The notes under the pieces: generated by a model
Seen by the model: only the letters and a program-made list of their open reading frames with translations
What the model was told of the DNA's origin: nothing
Database searches by the model: none
NCBI RefSeq assembly: GCF_000425405.1
Contig: NZ_KE384371.1
Span: 8,224-55,000, forward strand
Length of the DNA: 46,777 bases
Direction: 5' to 3'
Origin: Ferrimonas kyonanensis DSM 18153
Lineage (GTDB): Bacteria > Pseudomonadota > Gammaproteobacteria > Enterobacterales > Shewanellaceae
Program-made: the position numbers and the translations under genes
Shown: positions 8,467-17,581 of the stretch, piece after piece
Position numbering within the stretch: the first letter of the stretch is position 1
Layout of the letters: every line of letters starts with the position of its first letter

Positions 8467-10047
8467 ATGAGAACAATACTGGCATCATTGGCGCTGGCTG
8501 GAGTCGCCTTCAGTTCAAGCGCGACCTCTTTCTACCCCGGCGTCACCCCGTTTAGAGGGGCCCCTGAAGCTGTCACTGGCGGTAACTACCTAGAGACCCT
8601 TAGGGCGAGAGCTGTCGAGCGACAGTCGGCGGCACTGTCCATGCAAAAAGCCCATGCCGTGGATTCCGTGTCGACGCAAATGCCCGATGAGCCGTTGCGG
8701 TTTTTGGTTTACGTCAGGCCTGAACGCTATAAAGCAGAGGGTTATGAGCAGGTTCGGGAAAATGTGCACAGCTATTTGGACATGGTAAATCAAGCCCTCA
8801 GTCAGACTCTGCGTCAAGAGGGAGAGTGGGTCGAGCTGGCTGGCATTACTGTCGCACCAGGTCTGGATTACACGCTGCCGCCCAATCCGCGCATGAATGC
8901 GACGGGCGACGGTCTGATCAAAGGTACCGACGGCCTTATCCAGGACGCTTATCGCGGGGCCGGAGATCCCGAGAGTCTGCAGTACGACCCAAATTTGAAG
9001 ACCATTTGGGAGCAGGTCCATGAATGGGCCGCCGATAGCATCATGGTCTACCGCTACAATGACCCGGGCGAACCCGGCTCAGAGCCTGGGGAGGATGGTA
9101 ATGACACAGCAGTAGCGGGTTATTCCGGCATTGGTGATTTCATGGGGATCATGTATTCAGGTGACACCCATATCACCGGCGGGACTGTGCTACACGAACT
9201 CGGCCATAACATGGCACTCCATCACACCTATGAGGACGATTACGATCCCCAGTATTACCAGACATACGCCTTCTCTTGGACCTGTGCTGACGGCAACCCC
9301 ACAGTGATGCATAGGCGTGCTGGCACTAACGTTTACAAGTGGTTTTCTGATGTTGACCATCAGGTTGGTGGAGAGGCGTGTGGTGATGCTCAGTTTGGTA
9401 ACTCGGCCCGTCAAATTCGAGAAATCCTGCCGGTGCAAGTGCATTTTCGCCCCGCCATGAAGATCCACGGCCCTGTCAATGTTTCGGTCTCTTCCACTAA
9501 CGTGGCCGAGGATGCCGGTGATCTCGCCGTTGTGGTCGAACGAGAGGGCGACCTTGGTCAACGCATGGGTGTGCGGGTTCAGGCGCTGCAGGGCAGCGGC
9601 ACTGCCGTTCTGGCTGAGGATTTTGGCGCCCTGGATACCCTGGTCATGTTTGAGGAGGGGCAGTCCTCAGTGACTCTGACCGTCCCGGTGCTTGCTACCG
9701 ATACGGCTAAGGCAGCCCGTAGCTTCGAGGTGGCGCTGGCAGACCCTTACCAGGCCAGCTTACTGGGTGGTAGTCAGAGTGTGCTTGTCACCATCAATGA
9801 GGATGAGGGCTATTCCGCGGATAATCCTGAGGGCGGTACTGGAGGCTCTGGTGAAAACACCGACGGAGGGAACAACTCAAGCGATTCTGGCAGCTCCAGC
9901 GGTAGCCTGGGCTGGTGGGTGATCCTGGCAGCCTGCCTTCTTGGCCGCCGCCTGATTGCGACGCGCCAGCCCAGTAATATCAATGCGCATGGAGTAGCGC
10001 CGATAAACGTAGCTGCTACCTTAACCTTGTACCCAATCAAGGAGTGA
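8467..10047 (+). CDS. Secreted metzincin-like metalloprotease with Calx-beta and GlyGly-CTERM tail
   Basis: 526 aa from ATG 8467, which has AAGG nine bases upstream; the in-frame start 123 bp earlier would hide the signal peptide. Order: signal peptide (residues 1-20), propeptide-like region, catalytic domain with HELGHNMALHH at about 243-253 (zinc-binding HExxHxxxxxH, Ala replacing the usual Gly), and a candidate Met-turn Met at 281. A Calx-beta-like beta domain (about 337-447) follows, then a Gly/Ser/Asn-rich linker, then GSLGWWVILAACLLGRR, the GlyGly-CTERM signal processed by rhombosortase. Such proteins go through type II secretion to the surface. An oddity is that ~30 residues follow the Arg-Arg, where these proteins usually end. 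Its stop lies inside the ribosome binding region of the lipoprotein gene, so the two are coupled. Family assignment is strong; substrate unknown. Confidence 0.85.
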   Translation: MRTILASLALAGVAFSSSATSFYPGVTPFRGAPEAVTGGNYLETLRARAVERQSAALSMQKAHAVDSVSTQMPDEPLRFLVYVRPERYKAEGYEQVRENVHSYLDMVNQALSQTLRQEGEWVELAGITVAPGLDYTLPPNPRMNATGDGLIKGTDGLIQDAYRGAGDPESLQYDPNLKTIWEQVHEWAADSIMVYRYNDPGEPGSEPGEDGNDTAVAGYSGIGDFMGIMYSGDTHITGGTVLHELGHNMALHHTYEDDYDPQYYQTYAFSWTCADGNPTVMHRRAGTNVYKWFSDVDHQVGGEACGDAQFGNSARQIREILPVQVHFRPAMKIHGPVNVSVSSTNVAEDAGDLAVVVEREGDLGQRMGVRVQALQGSGTAVLAEDFGALDTLVMFEEGQSSVTLTVPVLATDTAKAARSFEVALADPYQASLLGGSQSVLVTINEDEGYSADNPEGGTGGSGENTDGGNNSSDSGSSSGSLGWWVILAACLLGRRLIATRQPSNINAHGVAPINVAATLTLYPIKE

Positions 10048-10052
10048 TGATT

Positions 10053-10997
10053 ATGAAAAACGGACTTTTCATGACCGGCATGATGACTCTGCTGCTACTG
10101 GAAGGCTGTGCCAGTGGCCCTGAATCCATGCGCTACGCCACCTATGACGATTATGAGTGGGATGACGACAAAAGCTATGCGCTGAACGTGGTTAACCATG
10201 CACTGCCCGACCTGGAAGCGCGTGACGCAAACTCGCTAGATGATTGGGTTGGGCAGAAGAAGTCATTCATGGAGTCCGATGGCTACAAGGTTGCCAACAC
10301 CATTATCAATACTGCCGCCTTTGGCCTTGGCGGCTTGGCCTCCTCCTCCTATCTGGCAGTGTGGGACTCAAAGGACGGTATAGATAAGGCCGCGAATAGC
10401 TTTAGCATCCACTACGTCGAAGTTCCGAGTGGCGAGCCAAACGTGGCACAAATCGAAGATACGGTGCGCCAAGAATTGCTCATGGCCGCCACTAAGACCT
10501 TTGGCAGTGCGGTGCAGCTTACGTACTCTGAGCAACAACGCAGCGAAGCTCTCCAGATCCCGGTGAGTGAATCCAACTTCTGCTCCTCACTGGCAGGGGC
10601 TTCTGAGAAGTTCCATGATGATCGCTGTCGGCTCCTCGTTGGCGGCTACCAATTGCGTATTCGTCGCATCGGCATGGCCCTCCCTGAAGTGGGTCTAGAT
10701 CCGAACAAACGTTACGCGACCGTTACCGTTGCTCACTCGTGGCCTAAGCTCGCATTGGCGATGTGGGAGCATGTAGATCCTAGCACCGTCCTACTGGTCA
10801 AGAAAAAAACCTTACGCTTTGCATCCACGGTACCGTTCGTGCTTAAGGACAGCACCTTTCATGGCTTTGTTCGCCCGGGGACCGAAAGCAACGACCAATC
10901 ACTGAAGCCTGAGGCCATCAACCTCTACAGTGACAGCCAATACGGCAGGTTCTACACCAGTGCATCGCTGCAGGACACAGCAATCACCACCTTCTAG
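10053..10997 (+). CDS. Lipoprotein of unknown function coupled to the metalloprotease
   Basis: 314 aa. The signal peptide MKNGLFMTGMMTLLLLEGC ends with a lipobox-like LEGC, so lipidation is predicted at Cys19 although Glu at -2 is unusual. I chose ATG at 10053 because AAGGAG at 10039-10044 is eight bases away; GTG 10044 and ATG 10047 are in frame but badly spaced. The mature part begins with acidic residues (YDDYEWDDDKSYALN), has a small hydrophobic patch (FGLGGLASSSYLAVWDS) and two Cys. The upstream protease gene ends at 10047, only 5 bp before this start. I do not recognise a domain. The stop shares the palindrome CTAG with the stop of convergent traN. Confidence 0.7.
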   Translation: MKNGLFMTGMMTLLLLEGCASGPESMRYATYDDYEWDDDKSYALNVVNHALPDLEARDANSLDDWVGQKKSFMESDGYKVANTIINTAAFGLGGLASSSYLAVWDSKDGIDKAANSFSIHYVEVPSGEPNVAQIEDTVRQELLMAATKTFGSAVQLTYSEQQRSEALQIPVSESNFCSSLAGASEKFHDDRCRLLVGGYQLRIRRIGMALPEVGLDPNKRYATVTVAHSWPKLALAMWEHVDPSTVLLVKKKTLRFASTVPFVLKDSTFHGFVRPGTESNDQSLKPEAINLYSDSQYGRFYTSASLQDTAITTF

Positions 10998-13900
10998 CCG
11001 CCCCCGCCCTCGCCTATCACGATCCCAAATTCGCACACTGGTGGTCGTGGTAGGTAGGAACAATCCACGTTGTCAATGCTCATCGTCTCGCGATGCTCAA
11101 TCGCACGGTCCGCCAGCGAGTGATCATCGCCAATCCGCTCCGCGGTGCGCTCTTTAGTGGTTTGGCGATTCTCTGCATTCATGGTGCGCCCGTCGCGGGT
11201 TAACGCTTCCTCTGACAGCTCCGGCGGAATCACCTCGGACTCCATCAACAGCCCAAGCCACTCGGAGAAATCGATCTGGTCGAAATCGAGCTGCGCTAAC
11301 TGGTCGGCGGTCAGCCCTTCACAGCTGCGCAGGGTGCTGCCGTCGATGGAGGTGGAGCTGTAGGTCGCCATGTTAACGCCCAATTGGTCCACGGCGGCCT
11401 CATTGATGATGCGAGACAGGATGGAGGAGTAGCAGCAGTAGTCCTGGCGCTTGATAAGGCCCAGGCTGTCCTTTTTGTAGGATCCCCCCACCTTCACGCA
11501 CTGCTTCTGAGCAATCTTGATCCCCATATCCATCTCGTACTCATGACACTGCGAGTAGAGGTTGATCAGCAACTTGGCGTAGTTGTAGATGGTGTAGGCC
11601 AACATCACGTAGCCAAAGACATCCGCTACCAGCTGGGCCTCAGGAGTAAACTGCACATCCACAGCTTCATCACTCGGAACGGTAAACACCGCGCTGGACA
11701 GATCAGCAGGCAGATTCTCTGCCAGCCAGTTCATCGCCTCCTGTTTCATCTCATCGACAAAGCCTTCAGCTACCGCCTCACCGGCTTGCTCGCCACCACT
11801 GGCCGCAGCCTCAGCGGCCTGGGCAGTCACATCCGCCACACTGGTCACGCCGCCGGCGGCATCGCTCACCACCGTACTACCGGCGGTGTTGCTGAACACG
11901 CTGGTCATCTCGGTAGTAATGCTGTCCCAGGCATTCGACACGGCTTTGCCGACCGCATCACCAGCCTGGCTTAAGGGCTCGGTCATCTTGTCGATGCCAT
12001 CCTTCACCACCGGGATCTCAGCCTTGGCGTAGTTGGTCACCTGCATCATTGCGTTCGCCAGCGCCACGTACTGGGCCAGGTTGACCCCCTCCGGCGCTTC
12101 ACAGCAGTCGTTACCCAGGCCACTGCGCTCCCAGGAGCAAAACTTGCCCTCGCCGGCAAAGATTTTGCAGGTACTGGGGTCGGAGGGATCGTCGCAGGCA
12201 TAATCACCCTGAGCGTGTTGCAGGATGGAGGCATGCACCATGGCGTTGATGAAGTCCGGGTTGGTTTCCTCGGCGCCAAAGTTGCACTCGCCATTGGCGC
12301 AGGGCAGCAGGCCAGAGCACTCGTTGTCCACCACCTCATGCTCATATTCCCAGTCGCCATTGTCGGTGCACTCGTAGATCACCTCGTTCATGTAACACTC
12401 GTCATTGGCCCGGTCGTAGAAGCGATCATCACAGGACGAAGTTAGCTCCTTGCACTCCGGCCTATCCTCAAGCACCTGACAGTTGTCATGGCCCTCCCGC
12501 ATCTGGAAATAGTCGAAGCACTCCATACTGGGATCCACGGCGCCGTCGTCGTTGGTGTCGACGCACCAGGGTTGACCCTGGAGTGGATCGCACAGGTACC
12601 CCTCAGCATTGATCTTCCAACTGACCTGATGGCCATCGCCGTCATACATTGGCGCCATGGTCTCAAGAATGCTCTCATCAAAACTGTTGCCACCACTGAC
12701 GACAGTGACCCATCGGTCTGCTTTGCAAAAGCTGTCCGGCTTGGTCAACGGACTAGCGCATCCTCCGGTGGGACATATTTTGTTGTTGGACTCTGGAGAC
12801 CAGCCTATTTTGTCGGCGCAGCCCTCAGGTGTTTGTTCATAAGTAACTACAGGGCTCACTGGCTTGTTGAAGCGGATATCATAGGCCAGGTCAATATCCC
12901 CAGCGCCTCCAAGCCCTAGTGCATATTCAAACAGCAAGTGTCCATTAGAATTTGTCCGGCTCACGATGTGACTGATGTCTGCGCTACCCACAGATCCATT
13001 TTTGTGCTCACAGGTATTCCATCCACCATCAACTCCTGCGAACAGTTGCCCTGCCCGGGCATCGTATGGAAAGTCGTAAAGGTAGTGTTTAGGCAGCACC
13101 ATTAACGATTCCGGAACTTTGTCCCAAACAGACTGGGAGCTGTATGGGCGCTGTCGAAAATAGCCATCTAATGCGCCATTCACCCACACTTTCAGAGTGT
13201 CATCAACACGACCGCTGACCACGCTGGACCCACTTCCATGCCGGTAACCCGACACCACCTCGAAGCCCTCTTCAAGCTTAAATAAAAAGCGTTGTTGAGT
13301 AACACGACACGCATACTTACCGTAACTGCTTTCCCCGCTCTTAAGGTCACTGTTATAGATCCGCGCATCGGGAATTCCGTTATCGTTATAGGGGCCAAGA
13401 CGGATGCGAAGCGTGTACTCATCTGCGATCTCGATGGTGTACTTCTGCAAATCCCCTTCCATTGTGACCAACCGAATGGGCAGCTTGGCGGTTCGCTCCA
13501 CCTGGCAGCTCTGCAGGTTTGTGTAGTTCGGCCGCTGGCAGGTCTGCTCATGAGATGATCCGTACTCACCCGAATGAGTCACGCGGCGCGTTGTTTGCTG
13601 GCAGTTGGCAAACCAGTCATCCTGGCCGCTGTTGGCACGGTTCACCTCGTCAAAGCCGTAATCAAACAAGCTGCTGCGGGGGTCGATCACCGGCGGCGGG
13701 TTGCTCTGCTGGCTTTGCAAGATGGTGCGAAAGGCGATGCCCTCACCGGTGGTGGCCGTAGAGAGGTTGCCATAGGCCGAGCGCCCGGACTCCAGTACCC
13801 CGTCTGCATCACCGTACTGCTGATCGCCATCAAACACGGTTTCGCTGTGCCCCTGCTGCGCCCCCACCATCTCAGAGTTGTGGACCTGGGTTGTGTTGGT

Positions 13901-14374
13901 GACGGTGTCACCATAATTCACCACCAGGTTGCCATTGGCGTCTCGACTGACCGCGGTTTCCTTGTACTGGGTTTGCAACGACAGATTGGAGCCGCTCACG
14001 CTGTGGTTGAAATTGGTGGTGTTCTGGGTCAGCTGATCATGATCCCCCCGCACTTCGTCGATTTTGCTCTGCATGGCACCCGAGATGATGCCGTAGCGAG
14101 AATAGTCACTGCTGGTGCTCGCTGGGGGCGTGGTAAAATGCCGTTCAATCAGGTCGGCCTCAAGGTTAGGGTTGGAAGCGGGGGTGGAGTTCAGGGCACG
14201 GTTCAACCGGCTTTCATCACCGGATGTCTGGTTGTACGGGTCCTTGGTGTCGTACTTTTCCTGCAGCTTCTCCAGATACTCGGTTTCCGCAGCGTTCACC
14301 GCCAGCGATGCAGTCAGGGGCGTGAGCGCCACCGAAGCCGATACCCAATAAGCAATCCATGCCTTATACCCCAT
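10994..14374 (-). CDS. traN: TraN, mating-pair stabilisation outer-membrane protein
   Basis: 1126 aa from ATG 14374, which has an excellent ribosome binding site (GGGGAGGA). A signal peptide (residues ~1-27) is followed by a long Cys-rich exported domain with many paired Cys, as in F and SXT TraN. Near the C-terminus is the characteristic TraN block CVKVGGSYKKDS, then QDYCCYSSILSRIINE and an IDFSEWLGLLMES segment. TraN sits in the donor outer membrane and contacts recipient porins or LPS to stabilise mating pairs. It starts 11 bp after traU on the same strand and is the last gene of the operon; the next gene is convergent, with stops overlapping in CTAG. The central region after residue ~270 is the part expected to vary with recipient specificity. 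Confidence 0.9.
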   Translation of the reverse strand: MGYKAWIAYWVSASVALTPLTASLAVNAAETEYLEKLQEKYDTKDPYNQTSGDESRLNRALNSTPASNPNLEADLIERHFTTPPASTSSDYSRYGIISGAMQSKIDEVRGDHDQLTQNTTNFNHSVSGSNLSLQTQYKETAVSRDANGNLVVNYGDTVTNTTQVHNSEMVGAQQGHSETVFDGDQQYGDADGVLESGRSAYGNLSTATTGEGIAFRTILQSQQSNPPPVIDPRSSLFDYGFDEVNRANSGQDDWFANCQQTTRRVTHSGEYGSSHEQTCQRPNYTNLQSCQVERTAKLPIRLVTMEGDLQKYTIEIADEYTLRIRLGPYNDNGIPDARIYNSDLKSGESSYGKYACRVTQQRFLFKLEEGFEVVSGYRHGSGSSVVSGRVDDTLKVWVNGALDGYFRQRPYSSQSVWDKVPESLMVLPKHYLYDFPYDARAGQLFAGVDGGWNTCEHKNGSVGSADISHIVSRTNSNGHLLFEYALGLGGAGDIDLAYDIRFNKPVSPVVTYEQTPEGCADKIGWSPESNNKICPTGGCASPLTKPDSFCKADRWVTVVSGGNSFDESILETMAPMYDGDGHQVSWKINAEGYLCDPLQGQPWCVDTNDDGAVDPSMECFDYFQMREGHDNCQVLEDRPECKELTSSCDDRFYDRANDECYMNEVIYECTDNGDWEYEHEVVDNECSGLLPCANGECNFGAEETNPDFINAMVHASILQHAQGDYACDDPSDPSTCKIFAGEGKFCSWERSGLGNDCCEAPEGVNLAQYVALANAMMQVTNYAKAEIPVVKDGIDKMTEPLSQAGDAVGKAVSNAWDSITTEMTSVFSNTAGSTVVSDAAGGVTSVADVTAQAAEAAASGGEQAGEAVAEGFVDEMKQEAMNWLAENLPADLSSAVFTVPSDEAVDVQFTPEAQLVADVFGYVMLAYTIYNYAKLLINLYSQCHEYEMDMGIKIAQKQCVKVGGSYKKDSLGLIKRQDYCCYSSILSRIINEAAVDQLGVNMATYSSTSIDGSTLRSCEGLTADQLAQLDFDQIDFSEWLGLLMESEVIPPELSEEALTRDGRTMNAENRQTTKERTAERIGDDHSLADRAIEHRETMSIDNVDCSYLPRPPVCEFGIVIGEGGGG

Positions 14375-14385
14375 CGCTCCTCCCC

Positions 14386-15438
14386 TTAGTCCAGTGGCAC
14401 ATTGCGCACGCAGCAGTCTCGATAGCGCCAAACCATGTGCACGTAATCCTCCATGCCCGGGCGACTGCGGCCGCCGGCGGCGGTAGACCACAGGTGCACA
14501 GACTCACCAGGGGAGTGGCAGCAATCCCGGCCGGGGGATACAGCGGCCTCGGGTACCGGATACAACATCGAGAATTTGTATTGGCTGCGCGGTAAGGTCG
14601 GCCAGAACTCGGCTTCACACATGGCATCGTCGCCGATGGTCTTATGCGCGACGCCGCGCCGGTGCAGCCCGGCAATGGCACGTTGCGCAATCAGGCTCGA
14701 TACGCGGACAGGATCATCGGACTCATTCACATTGCCGGTCATCGGGTAGAGGTGGCCGTCACAGCCGGCACAGCCATAGGTCTCCTCTGTACCATTGCCC
14801 GTGGACACCATCAGACAGTCCCCGATGCACCACAGGCGGGTTAGCGGCGAGCTGAAGATGATCGCTTCGGGGTTGAGCAGGATAGCGGTGAGATCGTTAT
14901 TCCATAGCGGATCGACTTCGCTCAGGTACATCAGATCAAAGTCGGTGTAGCCATCACTGCACTCGGACAGGTACAAGATCTCCAGCATGGCGAACAACGG
15001 CATGGCGAAGTAGTGATACTGCATCCGTGCCAGGGTAGCGGCGGTATCCTGGTCACTGTCCTTGGTGTCCATCGGCAACCCGAGGCTAAACAGATCATCC
15101 TGCAGCTTGATCCCCCCCAGGGAAGGGCTGCACCAGGGTATCGACGGGGTCTCGATCAAGCGCACCGGCGCCCAGTAACCAGCTTGAAACCCGTACTCGG
15201 GCACGCCCAGCGCATCTCGACAGGCACAAAAGGGCTGGGAGCTGGCTGCGCCTGCCGGCCTGTCGCCACCGATCCCCATGAACTGCACGGGCAGGAAACA
15301 GCTCCAGCAGATCTGATTGAACAGACGGCTGAAGATATCGGCGTCGTTACATTGGAACGAGGTCTGGTCTTCCGCCAGAGCGTTCCCTACCACCGAGACA
15401 GCGGCCGCCAGCACTAAGGCTTGCCCCCACTTAAGCAT
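14386..15438 (-). CDS. traU: TraU, F-type conjugation protein
   Basis: 350 aa with a signal peptide (MLKWGQALVLAAAVSVVGNALA). The protein is rich in cysteines, including FNQICWSCFLPVQFMG, CACRDALG, LWCIGDC and CAGCDGH, which is the TraU family pattern. TraU is periplasmic and needed for DNA transfer more than pilus assembly; its disulfides are made by Dsb-type proteins. The length matches F and SXT TraU. The start ATG overlaps the last 8 bases of the 48-aa gene upstream, and traN begins 11 bp downstream. This order agrees with SXT/R391-type transfer clusters (traW-traU-traN). Confidence 0.92.
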   Translation of the reverse strand: MLKWGQALVLAAAVSVVGNALAEDQTSFQCNDADIFSRLFNQICWSCFLPVQFMGIGGDRPAGAASSQPFCACRDALGVPEYGFQAGYWAPVRLIETPSIPWCSPSLGGIKLQDDLFSLGLPMDTKDSDQDTAATLARMQYHYFAMPLFAMLEILYLSECSDGYTDFDLMYLSEVDPLWNNDLTAILLNPEAIIFSSPLTRLWCIGDCLMVSTGNGTEETYGCAGCDGHLYPMTGNVNESDDPVRVSSLIAQRAIAGLHRRGVAHKTIGDDAMCEAEFWPTLPRSQYKFSMLYPVPEAAVSPGRDCCHSPGESVHLWSTAAGGRSRPGMEDYVHMVWRYRDCCVRNVPLD

Positions 15439-15577
15439 TTTGCGCCCCCGTCAGTGCCGCCGTCACGTAGTGCCAGATCCCCTCGGCGCTGGACCAGATC
15501 TGAGCGGCGACTTCCGGGTTGTTGGCTGCCAGGTAGACTCCCAGCACCAGTCCTGCGTAGACGTAGATCATCTTCAT
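15431..15577 (-). CDS. Small single-pass membrane protein inside the tra operon (48 aa)
   Basis: The start MKMIYVYAGLVLGVYLAANN forms a hydrophobic N-terminal helix, followed by a short amphipathic tail with two Trp (AQIWSSAEGIWHYVTA). The ATG at 15577 overlaps the TGA of the trbC/traW gene as ATGA, and its stop overlaps the ATG of traU by 8 bases. Overlaps at both ends in a polycistronic operon strongly suggest that it is translated. Probable location is the inner membrane with the tail in the periplasm or cytoplasm. I know of no named counterpart; it could be a small assembly factor for the type IV secretion machinery. Confidence 0.7.
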   Translation of the reverse strand: MKMIYVYAGLVLGVYLAANNPEVAAQIWSSAEGIWHYVTAALTGAQNA

Positions 15578-16887
15578 AACTCATCCTTGAGTTGATACTG
15601 GTTGACTTGGAGGTAGCCACTTTCCGTGGTGGCCACCTTGGCCGGTACTGCGGTCAACTGGAATCGCTGCTTTGCCAGTGCCGGCATCACAAACACAGGG
15701 ACCTTCAGGCGCTGCCTGATCTCGGTGTAGCCATCCCAGCCTCGACTGCGGTTGAGGCCGGTGATCATCAGCTGGAACTGGCCGGTGATCTCCGCCAGCT
15801 GCGCCTGGGCCCACCGGATCTGAGCCTCACTACTGGCATCGATGATCAGGTAGGTGATGTGCAGTACATACTTGGCAATGGGATTAAAGGTTTCTCCGGC
15901 ACGCGCCAATAAGTCGCCCTGTGCGTTGAGCACATCTTTGGTGACACGGACCGTTGGATCGATCCAAAACTGCTCATCCTTGGTAGCCCTGGGAAGCGAG
16001 GGGATCGCCTTCCTCTGCCAGTAGCTGGCCACCGTCTCCTTCTGCTTAGCCTTCCAGTCGATGTTGGCAGCCCGGGCCTTCATTTCCGCCACCAAGTGGC
16101 GCTCTTTGATGTCGTAGACGGTACCGCGGCTACCCAGGTCCACATCGGTGTCGGCGGGGGCCGCGACCAGTTGCTCCTGCAAGTAGTCCAGATTGAACAG
16201 GCCAGAGACCATGGCCTGTTGGCCATCTCTGCTGATCACCAGCGTTGGGACCACTGTGATGTCGTGGTCATCAAAGGCGATGGGGTCGATGCCGATTTTA
16301 GGCTCACTCTTGAGGTTGAGTGACGCTACCTGCTTACGCACCCTGGCGATGGACTGGGGGATGTTTTTGGTACCTGGCAACAGGCCTCGGTAGTACACGA
16401 CTATCCCCCGTTGCTCGGCGTACTTATAGGCGGCCTTGAGTTGCGACTCTGGCATGGAGCTCGACACGAACAGCACCGCCTCAGGCTTGGGCTTATTCTC
16501 ATAGGGCTCAGGGCCCTGCCCGGCCAGCGCATCAACCTGGTTCTGCTGCATGCCCTCTTGGAGCAGCTTCTCCCGCATCGACTCCTGAACCTGCTTGGCC
16601 AGTTCGGCTGCTTGCTCCAGCCTGGCGGGGTCAATGGCCTGGTACTGATCGATGTTGCTCAGCCGCCCTTCGGCGATCACCTTGTCCGCCAGCTCCTTGG
16701 CCTGCTTGGCAAAGTCTTCCATGGGGGCGTTGGGCGCAATGGGCCGCTGGCCCAAGCGGGGCAACTTCACGCTCGGTACGGAGTCGATCAGCTGTTTCAG
16801 CTCCTCATTGGCCACCTGGGCGTTTAGCGGTGCGCCTGTCACCATGCAAAGGGCGGCGATGGTGGTGGTCACTCTAGAAAAGCGCAT
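15574..16887 (-). CDS. TrbC-TraW fusion, pilus assembly protein
   Basis: 437 aa from ATG 16887, preceded by GGGAGG; a TTG 12 bp earlier is less likely. A signal peptide (about residues 1-24) is followed by a Gln/Glu-rich helical linker. Next is the TrbC domain (about 136-240) with the hallmark FVSSSMP, then a TraW-like domain from about residue 251 (RGTVYDIKERHLV, later WIDPTVRVTKDV). TrbC and TraW act in the periplasm in F-pilus assembly and interact with each other. A single TrbC-TraW polypeptide is typical of SXT-type elements, where it is called traW. It overlaps the end of traF by 14 bp and the following small gene by 4 bp, indicating tight coupling. Confidence 0.88.
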   Translation of the reverse strand: MRFSRVTTTIAALCMVTGAPLNAQVANEELKQLIDSVPSVKLPRLGQRPIAPNAPMEDFAKQAKELADKVIAEGRLSNIDQYQAIDPARLEQAAELAKQVQESMREKLLQEGMQQNQVDALAGQGPEPYENKPKPEAVLFVSSSMPESQLKAAYKYAEQRGIVVYYRGLLPGTKNIPQSIARVRKQVASLNLKSEPKIGIDPIAFDDHDITVVPTLVISRDGQQAMVSGLFNLDYLQEQLVAAPADTDVDLGSRGTVYDIKERHLVAEMKARAANIDWKAKQKETVASYWQRKAIPSLPRATKDEQFWIDPTVRVTKDVLNAQGDLLARAGETFNPIAKYVLHITYLIIDASSEAQIRWAQAQLAEITGQFQLMITGLNRSRGWDGYTEIRQRLKVPVFVMPALAKQRFQLTAVPAKVATTESGYLQVNQYQLKDEL

Positions 16888-17368
16888 ACGCCCTCCCAAT
16901 CACGTTTGCGTGGGGGACCTGGCCCCAAAACCGACTGTCGTAGCTCTGGGGCAGCTCGCCCATCGCGAACCAATGGCTTTCCTTGACTTCCAGGACCCGC
17001 ACATACGCTTGGGGATCATCCCCCAGCGCTTTGGCTGCGAAGCGCAGGGGCAGCTCAATCCGGCCGAAGGTGGTGACGGTGACCTCAAGGCCGATGTTCA
17101 CGATCTCACCCTCGTTGGCCACCGCTCGCTTGATGAAGCGGCGCCCTTTGTCGAAGAAGGGGGTGTGCACCGGAAGATGGAAGGCATACAGGTTGCCCAC
17201 GGCAATGTCCTTTTCGGACCTATCCACCAGAAACCAGGTGCCGCGGAGACAGCTGTTCACGTCACCTTGCGGGCTGTATCCCAGGGTGAAGCGCGAATAG
17301 AAGAGTTGGAACAGCACGAAGACTGAGCCGAGCAGCAGTGCCGTTATCGAAAAGGATTTGAGCGTCAC
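16874..17368 (-). CDS. TraF-type S26 signal peptidase (TrsF-like)
   Basis: 164 aa from GTG 17368, chosen because CGGAGGTG lies just upstream; an ATG at 17398 would put that ribosome binding site inside the gene. One N-terminal transmembrane helix (about residues 4-24) is followed by the S26 catalytic domain: Ser39 in VNSCLRGTW and Lys80 in RFIKRAVANEGEIV give the Ser-Lys dyad. These conjugation-specific peptidases mature the pilin or other transfer proteins at the periplasmic face. In SXT the equivalent gene is trsF, directly before traW, as here. It is the first gene of the operon, and a putative regulatory box lies about 82 bp upstream. Confidence 0.85.
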   Translation of the reverse strand: MTLKSFSITALLLGSVFVLFQLFYSRFTLGYSPQGDVNSCLRGTWFLVDRSEKDIAVGNLYAFHLPVHTPFFDKGRRFIKRAVANEGEIVNIGLEVTVTTFGRIELPLRFAAKALGDDPQAYVRVLEVKESHWFAMGELPQSYDSRFWGQVPHANVIGRAYALF

Positions 17369-17445
17369 AATCACCTCCGTGCATTCACTGGAGGTCATTA
17401 TGCGTGGGGGGCAGAGCCTGTTTGTGCAGCAAACAACCCTAAACC

Positions 17446-17460
17446 AGGTCGTTAGCTGCA
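17446..17460 (-). promoter_or_regulatory. TAACG box upstream of the traF operon
   Basis: The minus strand reads TGCAGCTAACGACCTGGTTT here. The 11-mer TGCAGCTAACG recurs exactly at 27930-27940 before the 1400-aa protein gene, at nearly the same distance (82 and 86 bp) from the start. A weaker version (TTAACGATCTG) lies 80 bp before the 40178 ORF. It may bind a transfer activator; which one is unknown. Confidence 0.4.
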
Positions 17461-17581
17461 AAATTTTGTTAGGGGGAGAGCGTTTTTAACCAATGGCCCG
17501 CAAACAAAGGATAAAGAAGAAACTGCTGCTTACCTGATGGAGCGATATCAGACAGGCGGCAGAATTTATCAAACGGAGTTA

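Noticed and set aside
13574-14389. 271-aa plus-strand frame opposite traN
   Set aside because: Shadow of the GC-rich traN coding strand; the minus-strand product has clear TraN features.
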